In this document: piece after piece, positions 26,632 to 36,161 of the stretch
Layout of the letters: each line of letters opens with the position of its first letter
Numbering within the stretch: the first letter of the stretch is position 1
Assembly (NCBI GenBank): GCA_900544905.1
Contig: UQXF01000002.1
Coordinates: 13,983-77,982 of the forward strand
Direction of reading: 5' to 3'
DNA from: an uncultured Clostridium sp.
GTDB taxonomy: Bacteria > Bacillota > Clostridia > Lachnospirales > Lachnospiraceae
Length of the DNA stretch: 64,000 nucleotides
Notes under the pieces: model-generated
What the model saw: only the letters and a program-made list of their open reading frames with translations
The model's database searches: none
What the model was told of the DNA's origin: nothing
Program-made: the position numbers and the translations under genes

Positions 26632-27327
26632 ATGAAAGAAGATTATTATCTGATTAAAGAGGCTTCAGCCATGGTAGGCGTAGAATCTCATGTACTTCGT
26701 TACTGGGAAGAAGAACTGAAGATGGATATCCATCGAAATGAGATGGGACATAGATACTATACGAAGAAGGATATTGAAGTACTTTCCAAGGTTCGGGATT
26801 TAAAGGAAAAAGGACTCCAGCTGAAAGCAATCCGTAATTATTTAGAGATGCGCAGAGAGCAGATTGCAAAGGGACAAAAGGTAAAAACAACCGATGCGGT
26901 TCAGGCGGTAGCCGGAGAAGAGGACAACCCTTCCAGAGATACAGAGCTTGTATCGGTGAAGCAGAAAATTCTTTCCAATGAAGAGAAAATGGAGCAGTTT
27001 CAACAGCTGATGAATCGTATTCTTTCCAATGCAATTCAGGAAAATAATGAACTGATTGGAAAAAGTGCTGGAGAGCATGCTGCAAATGCGGTGGTTACAC
27101 AGATTACCGGTATGACGAAGGAGCAGGAGGCAAGAGCAGAGGAGAGATACCAGAAGTTAGACCAGACCCTGCGGGAGATTCAGCGCGCCAGACAGGAAGC
27201 GGCGGCAGCCAATATGAGACCGGTAGACAGGCGCAGACAGAAACGTCTGAAACGTAAGAATAATCAGGCGGTACAAAATAATACAGAAATTTCTGCTGAG
27301 ACAGAGGAGCAGAATAGTGGAGAATAG
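26632..27327 (+). CDS. MerR-type DNA-binding protein (RacA-like layout)
   Basis: 231 residues. The N-terminal winged helix (about 5-72) is MerR-like: YYLIKEASAMVGVESHVLRYWEEEL, then HRYYTKKDIEVL. No cysteine or effector domain is seen. The middle (about 85-195) is predicted coiled-coil, and the C-terminus is basic (RPVDRRRQKRLKRKNNQ). This differs from metal or drug sensors and resembles MerR-fold chromosome or cell-structure proteins such as RacA, but homology beyond the HTH cannot be claimed. The start is ATG 26632 behind GGGAGG. Transcribed alone. Confidence 0.75.
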   Translation: MKEDYYLIKEASAMVGVESHVLRYWEEELKMDIHRNEMGHRYYTKKDIEVLSKVRDLKEKGLQLKAIRNYLEMRREQIAKGQKVKTTDAVQAVAGEEDNPSRDTELVSVKQKILSNEEKMEQFQQLMNRILSNAIQENNELIGKSAGEHAANAVVTQITGMTKEQEARAEERYQKLDQTLREIQRARQEAAAANMRPVDRRRQKRLKRKNNQAVQNNTEISAETEEQNSGE

Positions 27328-27357
27328 TACATATTTTTGTAATGTGACAGATTATGG

Positions 27358-27387
27358 TTGCATTTTATAAGAGATTGTATGTATAAT
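27358..27387 (+). promoter_or_regulatory. Promoter of the transcarbamylase gene
   Basis: TTGCAT (27358-27363), an 18-base spacer and TATAAT (27382-27387), 59 bases before the ATG. Confidence 0.6.
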
Positions 27388-27446
27388 AAAAGTCTATTGT
27401 GATTTATACGGGCTAGAATCAAAACGAAGAAAGAGGGATACGCAGG

Positions 27447-28379
27447 ATGAAAAATATGATTAATTTTAGCAACTTCAGTAAAGAAGAATTGAATGCAATT
27501 CTAGATTTGGCTTATGACATGAAAAAGTCTCCGGAGAAGTATTCAGAGGCGCTGAAAGGTAAGAAATTATACACATTATTTGAAAAGACTTCCACAAGAA
27601 CTTTTCTCTCCTTTACAACAGGTATTACGGAACTGGGTGGAACCTATTATAACCAGCTCTGGAAGGATTCCAACTTTGTATTGGGGGAAACGGTATCGGA
27701 GATTAAGTATGTGTGCCGCAATGTGGATATTATTATGGCACGGCTGATTAAGAATGAAACAGTGGAATTATTCAATAAAAATGCAACGGTTCCTTTTATT
27801 AATGGGTGTGATTCCACCTACCATCCATGTCAGATTTTGGCAGATGCCCTGACCCTTAAGGAACATTTTGGAAGCCTGAATGTAAAAATGCTGTATATTG
27901 GTGCAAAGAATAATGTCTTTAATTCTCTGGTGGAATTTTTCTCAAAGATGGGAGAGGGTACCATTTATGGTCTGACACCTCTTGTAAATGACACGGCGGT
28001 GAGTGATTCCTTCTATGAGGATGCCAAGGCAACCGGGCACTATGTGGAATTAGATTCGTCTATGTCTATGGATGAAGCGAAAAAATATGCGGCAGAGATG
28101 GACGTGCTGTATACGGATACCTGGGTAGACATGGAATTCTTTAATAATCCGGCATACCAGCAGCAGAAGGAGGAGACCCTTGCCAAAATGATGCCATATC
28201 AGATTAATAAGGAGTTTCTTGCCGGGGGTAAGGCAAAGGTAATGCATGATATGCCGATGCATGTTGGCTTTGAAATCAGTCAGGATGTTGTGGATGACAA
28301 TCTGGACTTTATTTTAGACCAGGCAGAAAACCGCCGTCATGCGGAAAAAGCAGTTATGGTAACACTGCTTACCAAATAA
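27447..28379 (+). CDS. Aspartate/ornithine carbamoyltransferase-family protein, atypical
   Basis: 310 residues, normal for the family. The carbamoyl-phosphate loop is intact (FEKTSTRTFLSF, ~45-56), and the second conserved block is seen as YHPCQILADALTL (~127). The amino-acid-binding HCLP motif of ornithine transcarbamylase is replaced by MHDMPMHVGFEI (~272). This argues for carbamoyl transfer to something other than ornithine, or for an uncharacterised family member. Aspartate-specific features (HPLP) are also absent; the true PyrB is encoded at 29059. No other arginine genes are in the window. Monocistronic with its own promoter and terminator. Confidence 0.8.
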   Translation: MKNMINFSNFSKEELNAILDLAYDMKKSPEKYSEALKGKKLYTLFEKTSTRTFLSFTTGITELGGTYYNQLWKDSNFVLGETVSEIKYVCRNVDIIMARLIKNETVELFNKNATVPFINGCDSTYHPCQILADALTLKEHFGSLNVKMLYIGAKNNVFNSLVEFFSKMGEGTIYGLTPLVNDTAVSDSFYEDAKATGHYVELDSSMSMDEAKKYAAEMDVLYTDTWVDMEFFNNPAYQQQKEETLAKMMPYQINKEFLAGGKAKVMHDMPMHVGFEISQDVVDDNLDFILDQAENRRHAEKAVMVTLLTK

Positions 28380-28397
28380 CAGAATAACCGGATTATA

Positions 28398-28443
28398 AAT
28401 CCTGGGAGAACAATAACCGCTCATTGTTTCCCGGGATTTTTAT
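28398..28443 (+). terminator. Terminator after the transcarbamylase
   Basis: AATCCTGGGA-G-AACAAT pairs with ATTGTT-TCCCGGGATT around an 8-base loop, followed by TTTAT. A strong stem with few mismatches. Confidence 0.8.
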
Positions 28444-28538
28444 ATTACGGATATCAAATTTCACATAAAATGAACCTGTCGGATTATCCCATGCGAATTT
28501 TGAAATAATGGTGGATTTTTGGTGGTAGGTATAGTATT

Positions 28539-29057
28539 ATGTACGAGATTGGAGTGAAAGCCTTGGAAATAGAAGTTGTATGGAATATCCTGTCCATTGT
28601 CCTGTTTCTGGGATTTGGAATGGCGGATTTTGTTGCATTTTCAACTATTGATAAGCAAAAGGAGATAACCGTTTACAGCCGGTACGGAAGAAATACCGGG
28701 CCACTGGAGATTTTGTATGTGAATTTTGCTCTGCTGTCGGTGGCAGGAATGCTATATTGTCACAGCTACCGTTTCTTTCCGGCAGTGACAGCATTTATTC
28801 TGCTCATTTTTCTGAACAGCAGAATGCAGAGCGGAATTGCTCCCATTGGTGTATTTATTGGAACCACTTACCTGGAATGGGGAAAAATACATGCTTACCA
28901 GATTGTGAATGATGAAATCAGCACTGTCCGGGTTCAGGCGTTTGCGGGAAAGAAATGCTATATCTTAAGGTGCAGAAAGGAATACCGCTCCCGGATAGAG
29001 GCATACTTTAATGAGCATAACATTCCACTGCGGAGTGAAAAAGAAGAGGAGGAATAA
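28539..29057 (+). CDS. Small membrane protein of unknown function upstream of pyrB
   Basis: 172 residues. An N-terminal hydrophobic segment (about 13-34) is followed by two more helices (about 60-100) and a soluble C-terminal part with beta-strand character ([19 protein letters not shown]). It resembles DUF5673-like proteins in layout only. The start is uncertain: ATG 28539 has a weak site, while TTG 28563 follows GGAGTG. The gene ends one base before the pyrB ATG, and its last codons contain the pyrB ribosome site, so the genes are coupled. No function assigned. Confidence 0.6.
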   Translation: MYEIGVKALEIEVVWNILSIVLFLGFGMADFVAFSTIDKQKEITVYSRYGRNTGPLEILYVNFALLSVAGMLYCHSYRFFPAVTAFILLIFLNSRMQSGIAPIGVFIGTTYLEWGKIHAYQIVNDEISTVRVQAFAGKKCYILRCRKEYRSRIEAYFNEHNIPLRSEKEEEE

Positions 29058-29058
29058 C

Positions 29059-29982
29059 ATGAGACATTTAATTGACCCGATGGATTTGAGTGTGCAGGAG
29101 ATTGATGAGCTGCTGGATTTGGCAGACGATATTATTGCACATAAAGAAAAATATGCAAAGGTTTGTGAGGGCAAGAAGCTGGCAACCCTTTTTTTTGAAC
29201 CAAGTACGAGAACCCGTTTGAGCTTTGAGGCAGCAATGATGGAGCTGGGTGGCAATGTACTTGGTTTTTCTTCGTCCTCGTCCTCCTCTGCTTCAAAGGG
29301 AGAGAGTGTGGCGGATACCGTTAAGGTGGTATCCTGTTATGCAGACATTATTGCTATGCGGCATCCGAAGGAGGGAGCACCACTTCTTGCCTCCCTGAAA
29401 TCAGATGCGCCAATCATAAATGCGGGGGATGGCGGACACAACCATCCAACCCAGACGCTGACGGATTTGCTGACTATCCGGAGAGAAAAGGGACGGCTTT
29501 CTGATGTGACAGTGGGCTTTTGCGGAGATTTGAAATTTGGCAGAACCGTGCATTCACTGATAAAAGCGCTTTCCCGTTATGACAATATACGATATATTAT
29601 GATATCGCCGGAGGAGCTGGAAATACCGGAATATTTAAAGGAAGAGGTTTTTGAGGGGAAAGGCATTGCTTATGAGCAGGTGCGCACCATTGACGAGGTG
29701 ATTGACCAGCTGGATATCTTATATATGACCAGAGTCCAGCAGGAGCGCTTCTTTAATGAGGCAGACTATATCCGATTGAAGGACACATATATCCTGGACA
29801 TGCCGAAGCTGAAAAATGCAAAGGAGGATTTAAGCATCTTACATCCGTTGCCAAGGGTAAATGAAATTGCTGTAGAGGTAGATGATGATTCCCGCGCCTG
29901 TTATTTCAAACAGGCATTGAATGGAAAATATGTGAGAATGGCATTGATTATGAAGCTTCTTGGGATTGAGAGACCGGAATAA
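29059..29982 (+). CDS. pyrB: Aspartate carbamoyltransferase catalytic subunit
   Basis: 307 residues. Catalyses carbamoyl phosphate + aspartate to carbamoyl-aspartate, the first committed pyrimidine step. Motifs: [13 protein letters not shown] (~45-57), the mobile loop [13 protein letters not shown] (~73-85), [18 protein letters not shown] (~128-145), and [10 protein letters not shown] (~262-271) for aspartate binding. ATG 29059 is preferred because GAGGAGG precedes it; the frame open from 29011 overlaps the previous gene. The regulatory chain pyrI follows 15 bases downstream, giving the PyrBI holoenzyme type. Confidence 0.97.
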   Translation: MRHLIDPMDLSVQEIDELLDLADDIIAHKEKYAKVCEGKKLATLFFEPSTRTRLSFEAAMMELGGNVLGFSSSSSSSASKGESVADTVKVVSCYADIIAMRHPKEGAPLLASLKSDAPIINAGDGGHNHPTQTLTDLLTIRREKGRLSDVTVGFCGDLKFGRTVHSLIKALSRYDNIRYIMISPEELEIPEYLKEEVFEGKGIAYEQVRTIDEVIDQLDILYMTRVQQERFFNEADYIRLKDTYILDMPKLKNAKEDLSILHPLPRVNEIAVEVDDDSRACYFKQALNGKYVRMALIMKLLGIERPE

Positions 29983-29997
29983 AAGGAGGAAAAGGGT

Positions 29998-30435
29998 ATG
30001 AATATTGACAGTATTCAGAATGGAATTGTTTTGGACCATATTACCGCAGGAAAGGCTATGCTTGTGTATAAATATCTGGGACTGGATAAGCTGGACTGTT
30101 CTGTGGCAATTATTAAGAATGCAGTCAGCCACAAGATGGGCAGAAAGGATATTTTAAAGATTGACCATCCGGATTATGATATTAATCTGGATATCCTGGG
30201 TTATGTGGACCCGGATATTTCTGTCAGCATCATCAAGGATGGAGTCACTGTGGAAAAGAAGAAGGTTGAGCTGCCGGAAAAAATTGTAAATGTTGTAAAA
30301 TGCAAGAATCCACGCTGTATTACAACGACAGAGCAGGGAATTTCGCAGATTTTTAAGCTGACAGACAGGGAGAAGAGAACCTACCGCTGTATCTATTGTG
30401 AAGCCGAAAATCAGGGGGAGCAGATTAGCTGGTAG
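29998..30435 (+). CDS. pyrI: Aspartate carbamoyltransferase regulatory subunit
   Basis: 145 residues, close to the usual ~150. The N-terminal nucleotide-binding domain (GIVLDHITAGKAMLVYKYL) senses CTP/ATP. The C-terminal zinc domain keeps four cysteines, CKNPRC and CIYC, which join it to PyrB. Fifteen bases after pyrB with AAAGGAGG; clearly the same operon. Allosteric feedback on pyrimidine synthesis follows from family knowledge. Confidence 0.97.
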   Translation: MNIDSIQNGIVLDHITAGKAMLVYKYLGLDKLDCSVAIIKNAVSHKMGRKDILKIDHPDYDINLDILGYVDPDISVSIIKDGVTVEKKKVELPEKIVNVVKCKNPRCITTTEQGISQIFKLTDREKRTYRCIYCEAENQGEQISW

Positions 30436-30491
30436 GCATCCGCAAATCCTTAAGAAAAAATTAAAAAATCCATTTTGGAAAAGAAAAACAG

Positions 30492-30519
30492 TTTACAAAT
30501 TGTTTATTCATGCTATAAT
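30492..30519 (+). promoter_or_regulatory. Promoter of murA
   Basis: TTTACA (30492-30497), a 16-base spacer and TATAAT (30514-30519), 52 bases before the murA ATG. Confidence 0.6.
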
Positions 30520-30571
30520 TAGCTTGATTACGTCTATGTGTATATAGACAAAAACCTATACGAGGTGCATT

Positions 30572-31873
30572 ATGGAGCAATATGTTATAAAGGGAGGCAA
30601 TCCATTAGTTGGAGAAGTTTCCATTGCAGGGGCAAAGAATGCGGCATTAGGAATTTTAGCAGCGGCGATTATGACAGATGAAGATGTTATAATTGACAAT
30701 GTTCCTAATGTAAGAGATACCAGAGTGTTATTGCAGGCAATTCAGGGAATTGGTGCAAGAGTAAAATATATAGATGAGCATACGGTTAAAATATGTGGAG
30801 GGACAATCAATCCCAAAGCAGATAACTGTGTAGATGATGAGTTTATCCGCAGAATCAGGGCATCCTATTATTTGCTGGGAGCGATGCTGGGGAAATATAA
30901 AAAATCCAGTGTGGCGTTGCCTGGTGGCTGTAATATTGGAAGCCGGCCGATTGATTTACATATCAAAGGCTTTAAGGCGCTGGGTGCAAAGGTAGATATT
31001 CACAACAGCATGATTCATGTAGAGGCAGAGAAGCTGGTTGGAAATCACATATACATGGATGTTGTTTCCGTTGGTGCAACCATTAATGTTATGATGGCTG
31101 CGGTTTTGGCGGAGGGCAAAACAACAATTGAGAATGCGGCAAAGGAACCGCATATTGTAGACGTTGCCAATTTCTTAAACAGTATGGGCGCCAATATCAA
31201 GGGTGCCGGTACTGATGTAATCCGTATCCGGGGTGTTGAAAAACTAAAGGGTACAGAATATTCCATTATTCCGGACCAGATTGAGGCAGGTACATTTATG
31301 GTGGCTGCTGCTGCGTCAAAGGGAGATATCACAATCCGCAATGTGATTCCAAAACATTTAGAGGCAATTTCCTCCAAGCTCAAGGAGATTGGGGCAGTGG
31401 TTATGGAATATGATGATGCGGTTCGTGTTGTCAGCAATCACAGACTGCGTTCTACCAATATTAAGACACTTCCATATCCGGGCTTTCCAACTGATATGCA
31501 GCCGCAGATGGCAGTGGTACTTGCGCTGTCTGAGGGAACCTCCATTATCACAGAGAGTATTTTTGAAAACCGTTTCAAATATGTAGATGAGCTGTTCCGC
31601 ATGGGCGGGCAGATTAAGGTGGAAGGCAACACGGCGATTATAGACGGTGTGGAGGGCTTTGTAGGAGCAAGCATCGTGGCACCGGATTTGCGTGCAGGCG
31701 CAGCCCTTGTCATTGCCGGACTGGTGGCAGATGGATTCACCGTGATTGAGGATATTAAGTATATTCAGCGCGGTTATGAGGATTTTGATGAGAAGCTCCG
31801 GGCGCTTGGCGGACAGATTGCCATTGTTGAAACCGATAAGGAGATTCAGAAATTCAAGCTGAAGGTTGGATGA
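30572..31873 (+). CDS. murA: UDP-N-acetylglucosamine 1-carboxyvinyltransferase
   Basis: 433 residues. Transfers enolpyruvate from PEP to UDP-GlcNAc, the first committed step of peptidoglycan synthesis. Conserved Lys/Asn in SIAGAKNAALG (~22), the catalytic cysteine in LPGGCNIGSRPIDLH (~115, fosfomycin target), and PDQIEAGTFMVAAA (~230). Firmicutes often carry two copies (MurA/MurZ), and which one this is cannot be told here. Ribosome site CGAGGTG. Followed by a good terminator at 31913. Confidence 0.96.
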   Translation: MEQYVIKGGNPLVGEVSIAGAKNAALGILAAAIMTDEDVIIDNVPNVRDTRVLLQAIQGIGARVKYIDEHTVKICGGTINPKADNCVDDEFIRRIRASYYLLGAMLGKYKKSSVALPGGCNIGSRPIDLHIKGFKALGAKVDIHNSMIHVEAEKLVGNHIYMDVVSVGATINVMMAAVLAEGKTTIENAAKEPHIVDVANFLNSMGANIKGAGTDVIRIRGVEKLKGTEYSIIPDQIEAGTFMVAAAASKGDITIRNVIPKHLEAISSKLKEIGAVVMEYDDAVRVVSNHRLRSTNIKTLPYPGFPTDMQPQMAVVLALSEGTSIITESIFENRFKYVDELFRMGGQIKVEGNTAIIDGVEGFVGASIVAPDLRAGAALVIAGLVADGFTVIEDIKYIQRGYEDFDEKLRALGGQIAIVETDKEIQKFKLKVG

Positions 31874-31912
31874 AGGTAAGCTATTACAAGTTAGAATTGG
31901 GAAGTTATTTAT

Positions 31913-31953
31913 GCTATTATCGATGTATAAAGTCATCGGTAATAGCTTTTTTT
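31913..31953 (+). terminator. Terminator of murA
   Basis: GCTATTATCGATG pairs with CATCGGTAATAGC (one G-T pair) around an 8-base loop, followed by seven T. Confidence 0.85.
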
Positions 31954-31981
31954 AATGGGGGTTGATGAGAGGAGATGTGGA

Positions 31982-32659
31982 TTGTACAGTATTTTGTTGT
32001 TACATGAGATACAGGGGAGTCATAGCCGGCTTTGTGATTATGCGCAGCTTAGCGGTTATGAGGTTATGGAAGCAGAGCTGGGTTCTGTTGGGGAATATGA
32101 GGGACTGGTGCAGCGGGCAGATATTATTTTGATGGAATGCAGGGCGGAGGAGCGCTGTTTTGAAATTTGCAGGCAGATTAGAGAGATGACAGGAAAACCC
32201 ATTGTTGTTCTCTCTGAATGTAATGAGGAATGGGAAAAGATTAAAATGTTTCAGTCGGGAGCGGATGATTATATGGTAATCCCTTATATGCAGGCAGAAT
32301 TAATGGCGAGAATCCGTGCGCATATTGAACGCTACAAAAGGCTGACCCGTCCATTTGGGTTAATTGAAATCCGGGAATTAAAAATAGACGCCTTCAGCCG
32401 CCAGGTTATGCTAAGAGGAAAGCGTATATCCATGCGTCTGAAGGAATTTGATGTGCTGCTATTTCTCGCCCAGCATCCCAATCAGGTGATGACAAAGGAA
32501 CAGATTTATATGACCGTGTGGAAGGAAGAGCTTGGAGACGGGATTTATAATACGGTTGCTGTCCATGTAAAGAGAATAAGGGAGAAGATTGAGGAAGATG
32601 TGGAAAATCCAAAATACATAGAAACGGTCTGGGGCATAGGGTATCGTTTTCTGGGGTAA
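31982..32659 (+). CDS. OmpR-family regulator with degenerate receiver domain
   Basis: 225 residues from TTG 31982 (GAGAGGAGA upstream); ATG 31955 is an alternative. The C-terminal winged helix (about 130-225) is typical of OmpR/PhoB: RLKEFDVLLFLAQHPNQVMT, VAVHVKRIREKIE, IETVWGIGYRF. The N-terminal receiver fold is present but altered. The usual phospho-accepting Asp position reads ILMECRAEE (Glu/Cys, not Asp), and the conserved Lys in the KPF turn is replaced (DDYMVIPYM). Control by phosphorylation is therefore doubtful. No histidine kinase is adjacent. It may act constitutively, by ligand or by protein contact. Confidence 0.82.
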   Translation: MYSILLLHEIQGSHSRLCDYAQLSGYEVMEAELGSVGEYEGLVQRADIILMECRAEERCFEICRQIREMTGKPIVVLSECNEEWEKIKMFQSGADDYMVIPYMQAELMARIRAHIERYKRLTRPFGLIEIRELKIDAFSRQVMLRGKRISMRLKEFDVLLFLAQHPNQVMTKEQIYMTVWKEELGDGIYNTVAVHVKRIREKIEEDVENPKYIETVWGIGYRFLG

Positions 32660-32768
32660 AGGGGATTGACAGACACAGCGTTTCATATTAGCATTATTTA
32701 ACAGCGGTATAGGGAATACCGGAGTATTGCTCAGGGATATGTGAATCAGTAGGAGAATGAGGTGTAGA

Positions 32769-33470
32769 ATGAAAGTAGAAATATTACATGAGGATGCGGA
32801 TATTATTGTGTGCGTGAAACCCTATGGCATGCCGGCACAGGGAGACAAAAGCAGGGACACGGACCTTTTAAGTTTTTTAAAAAATCATATTTTTGAGGAG
32901 GAAGAGCTGGAAGAGGAGCCTTACCTTGCCATGGTGCACAGGCTGGACAGACCGGTGGGAGGGATTATGGTATTTGCGAAAAACCAGAGGGCTGCCGCCC
33001 GCCTTTCGGACCAGGTGCAGGATGGGACAATGGTTAAATTTTATCAGGCAATTCTCACTGGCGAGCTTCCGGATGAAAGCGGAATGCTGGAGGATTATCT
33101 GGTAAAGGACGGAAAGACAAACACATCCAAAATTGTAAAAAAAGGGACTAAGGGTGCCAAAAAAGCACAGCTGGAGTATGAGGTGCTGGATGTTTTTGAG
33201 ACAGACCAGGGGGTTCTCTCCTATGTGCTGATTGATTTGATTACCGGAAGGCATCACCAGATTCGGGTACAGATGGCAGGCAGAGGAGCAGGGATTTATG
33301 GAGATACCAAATATAATCCACTGTTTGCAAAGACAAAGAAGAAATACCAGCAGATAGCTTTATTTGCAACGAGGCTGGAATTTGAACATCCTGTTACCGG
33401 AGAACATATGATATTCAAATGCGAGCCGGAGGGAGATGCATTTGAAGTAATAGAATTGGATGAATTTTAA
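32769..33470 (+). CDS. RluA-family pseudouridine synthase
   Basis: 233 residues from ATG 32769 (GAGGTG upstream). Converts uridine to pseudouridine in rRNA or tRNA. The catalytic motif HRLDRPVGGIMVFAKN is intact (~52-67), and GRHHQIRVQMAGRG (~170) is the second conserved block. No S4 domain is present, so this is a short RluA/TruC-like form. The exact target is not predictable. Ends at a strong terminator. Confidence 0.9.
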   Translation: MKVEILHEDADIIVCVKPYGMPAQGDKSRDTDLLSFLKNHIFEEEELEEEPYLAMVHRLDRPVGGIMVFAKNQRAAARLSDQVQDGTMVKFYQAILTGELPDESGMLEDYLVKDGKTNTSKIVKKGTKGAKKAQLEYEVLDVFETDQGVLSYVLIDLITGRHHQIRVQMAGRGAGIYGDTKYNPLFAKTKKKYQQIALFATRLEFEHPVTGEHMIFKCEPEGDAFEVIELDEF

Positions 33471-33471
33471 G

Positions 33472-33518
33472 AATATCGGGCAAGATATCTATACAGAACT
33501 CTGCCCGATATTTTTATT
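33472..33518 (+). terminator. Terminator after the pseudouridine synthase
   Basis: AATATCGGGCA and TGCCCGATATT form an 11-bp perfect stem with a 19-base loop, followed by TTTATTTT. Confidence 0.85.
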
Positions 33519-33533
33519 TTAGGAGGTATAAAA

Positions 33534-34583
33534 TTGAACCGGAAAAAGATAATCACAGGAATCATCATCGTAATAGGTATCTATCTTGCATTTCGATTTT
33601 TACTTCCAATTGTCCTGCCCTTTGTAATAGCCGGTATTGTGTCAATTTTATATTATCCCTTTCTCCGAAGGTTATACCGGAATTCCGATATCTGGAGAGG
33701 AAAAAGGAAGAAATGGCTCCTGGTTTTATCGGTGGTGTTATTCTATGTTGTGATTTTACTGCTGGTATGCTGGGTTGGCAGTTATCTGTTTGGGCAGGGA
33801 AAGAGCATCTGGCTGAATTTTCCATTTTATCAGGCTAAAATAATGTGCTTTTTGAAAAACTGCTGCTGCCAGGTAGATACATTTTTCCGGATGGAGGACG
33901 GCGCAAGCTTTGCCTATGTGGAATCCATGATGGATAAGGTGGATGGGGATACGGTTTCTACACTGCTGCCCAAGGTTACAACCTATTCGGTGCAGATGGC
34001 AAGCCGGGTATTTGGTGTTGTGTTTGAGGTTATTATCACGGTGATGGCAACATTTTTTATGATTCAGGATTACGAGGAAATCCGGGAAAAAATGTTACAA
34101 TCCCAATGGGGAAGAAATATATGTAACGTGATTGCAAAATGTAAGGATACTTTGAAAACCTATGTCCGGGCACAGGGGCTGATTATGGTGCTGGATGGAA
34201 TTGTCTGTACCCTTGCATTTCTTCTTATCCAGCAGCCCTATGCGTGGGTGCTGGGGCCGCTGGTGGCTCTGGTGGATGCATTGCCGGTACTGGGGGCGGG
34301 TCTGATTTTATGGCCCTGCATGGCAATTCTGCTTTTTACGGGAGAGGCTGGAAAGGCTGCAATTATCCTTCTGGCTTATCTGGGATGTCTGCTCATCCGT
34401 CAGATTACAGAGCCGAGGATGATTGGAAGCAAGGTGGGGATGCGTCCGTTATATACTATTTTCAGTATGTACGTGGGCTTCCGCCTGTTTGGGGTGTTTG
34501 GATTTTTGCTGGGACCTGTGGGTGTCCTCATAGGAAAGGAGCTGTTCCGGGCAGGGGTTAGTACGGATATAAGCAGTGAATAG
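33534..34583 (+). CDS. ytvI: YtvI-like sporulation-associated membrane protein (AI-2E transporter family)
   Basis: 349 residues, eight or so transmembrane segments arranged as a short N-terminal pair, a central soluble stretch (about 100-160), and a C-terminal cluster with GLIMVLDGIVCTLAFLLI, GPLVALVDALPVLGAG and IRQITEPRMIGSKVG. These are signatures of the AI-2E/UPF0118 family. The clostridial form of this length is usually named YtvI and is linked to sporulation by family knowledge. It starts at TTG 33534 with AGGAGG. The product is not evidence for autoinducer transport. Confidence 0.8.
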   Translation: MNRKKIITGIIIVIGIYLAFRFLLPIVLPFVIAGIVSILYYPFLRRLYRNSDIWRGKRKKWLLVLSVVLFYVVILLLVCWVGSYLFGQGKSIWLNFPFYQAKIMCFLKNCCCQVDTFFRMEDGASFAYVESMMDKVDGDTVSTLLPKVTTYSVQMASRVFGVVFEVIITVMATFFMIQDYEEIREKMLQSQWGRNICNVIAKCKDTLKTYVRAQGLIMVLDGIVCTLAFLLIQQPYAWVLGPLVALVDALPVLGAGLILWPCMAILLFTGEAGKAAIILLAYLGCLLIRQITEPRMIGSKVGMRPLYTIFSMYVGFRLFGVFGFLLGPVGVLIGKELFRAGVSTDISSE

Positions 34584-34586
34584 CTC

Positions 34587-34615
34587 TTGCAAATGGCATG
34601 GAATGAAGTTATAAT
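34587..34615 (+). promoter_or_regulatory. Promoter of proS
   Basis: TTGCAA (34587-34592), a 17-base spacer and TATAAT (34610-34615). The remaining leader is short (88 bases) and no T-box is present. Confidence 0.7.
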
Positions 34616-34703
34616 AACCTTTGCTGGCAACTCGTGATGAAATACATCGGATAATTCATTGTTTCACCGGGTCAGGCGGTTAAAGAAAATAAGGAGAAAT
34701 GAG

Positions 34704-36137
34704 ATGGCTAAGGAGAAGAAATTAGTAGAACAAATTACCTCCATGGAGGAAGACTTTGCACAGTGGTATACAGATGTTGTGCGAAAGGCAGATTTAATTG
34801 ATTATACAAGCGTAAAGGGCTGTATGGTAATCAAGCCTGCAGGCTATGCAATCTGGGAGTTAATTCAGAAACAGTTAGATGAGAGGTTTAAGGCAACGGG
34901 AGTAGAAAATGTATATCTGCCGATGTTTATACCGGAGAGTCTTTTGCAGAAGGAAAAGGACCATGTAGAGGGATTTGCGCCGGAGGTTGCATGGGTAACC
35001 CATGGCGGCTTAAATGAATTACAGGAAAGACTCTGTGTCAGACCTACTTCTGAGACTTTGTTTTGCGATTTCTATGCCAATGAAATAGAGTCCTATCGGG
35101 ATTTACCGAAGGTATATAACCAGTGGTGTTCCGTTGTCCGCTGGGAAAAAGAGACGAGACCGTTTCTGCGTTCCCGGGAGTTCTTATGGCAGGAGGGGCA
35201 TACTGCCCATGCCACAGCGAAGGAAGCTGAGGAAAGAACGATTCAGATGCTGAATATTTATGCGGATTTCTGTGAACAGGTTCTGGCAATTCCGGTAATT
35301 AAGGGACAGAAAACGGAAAAGGAAAAATTTGCAGGGGCAGAGGCCACCTATACGATTGAAGCGTTAATGCATGACGGCAAAGCGCTTCAGTCTGGTACCA
35401 GCCATAATTTTGGAGATGGCTTTGCCAAAGCTTTTGGAATCCAGTATACAAGCAAGGATAACAAATTAGAGTATGTACATCAGACCTCATGGGGGATGAC
35501 CACAAGACTGATTGGCGCCATCATTATGGTACATGGAGACAACTCCGGTCTGGTGTTACCTCCTAAGGTGGCGCCTACCCAGGTGATGATTGTTCCGATT
35601 ATGCAGAAAAAGGAAGGTGTTCTGGAGAAGGCGGCAGAGCTGAAAGAAAGGCTGTCTGCCTACAGAGTAAAGGTAGATGATTCTGACAAGAATCCGGGCT
35701 GGAAATTTGCAGAGCAGGAAATGCGTGGAATCCCGATTCGTGTGGAAATTGGTCCGAGGGATATTGAGGCGAATAAGGCATTGCTGGTACGCCGTGACAC
35801 CGGAGAGAAGATAGAGGTATCTCTGGATGAGATAGAGGGAAGAGTTGGAGAGCTTCTGGAAACCATTCAGCAGCATATGTATGAAAAGGCACTTGCACAC
35901 CGTGAAAAAAATACACATTCTGCTGCTACATGGGAGGAGTTCACGGATATTATTGAGAACAGGCAGGGCTTTGTGAAAGCCATGTGGTGTGGTGAAACTG
36001 CCTGTGAGGAAGCCATTAAGGAGGAGACGGGAGCATCTACCCGTTGTATGCCGTTTGTTCAGGAGGAGCTGGGAAAGGTTTGCGTACACTGTGGAAAACC
36101 GGCAAAGAAAATGGTATATTTTGGACGCGCATACTAA
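34704..36137 (+). CDS. proS: Prolyl-tRNA synthetase, eukaryote/archaea-like form
   Basis: 477 residues from ATG 34704 (AAGGAG). Charges tRNA-Pro. This is the short form without the INS editing domain. Class II motifs include [16 protein letters not shown] (motif 2 region ~110), [14 protein letters not shown] (~155-170), and [14 protein letters not shown] (motif 3 ~265). The C-terminal part has the anticodon domain and the archaeal-type zinc-like end with CGETACEE...[18 protein letters not shown]. This type is common in Clostridia. The AGCS symporter gene follows 24 bases downstream, so co-transcription is possible. Confidence 0.95.
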   Translation: MAKEKKLVEQITSMEEDFAQWYTDVVRKADLIDYTSVKGCMVIKPAGYAIWELIQKQLDERFKATGVENVYLPMFIPESLLQKEKDHVEGFAPEVAWVTHGGLNELQERLCVRPTSETLFCDFYANEIESYRDLPKVYNQWCSVVRWEKETRPFLRSREFLWQEGHTAHATAKEAEERTIQMLNIYADFCEQVLAIPVIKGQKTEKEKFAGAEATYTIEALMHDGKALQSGTSHNFGDGFAKAFGIQYTSKDNKLEYVHQTSWGMTTRLIGAIIMVHGDNSGLVLPPKVAPTQVMIVPIMQKKEGVLEKAAELKERLSAYRVKVDDSDKNPGWKFAEQEMRGIPIRVEIGPRDIEANKALLVRRDTGEKIEVSLDEIEGRVGELLETIQQHMYEKALAHREKNTHSAATWEEFTDIIENRQGFVKAMWCGETACEEAIKEETGASTRCMPFVQEELGKVCVHCGKPAKKMVYFGRAY

Positions 36138-36161
36138 TAAGATTAACAGAGGAAAAGGAAA

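Noticed and set aside
34584..34703. Possible T-box upstream of proS
   Set aside because: The leader is only about 90 bases after the promoter and has no T-box core or terminator/antiterminator pair.
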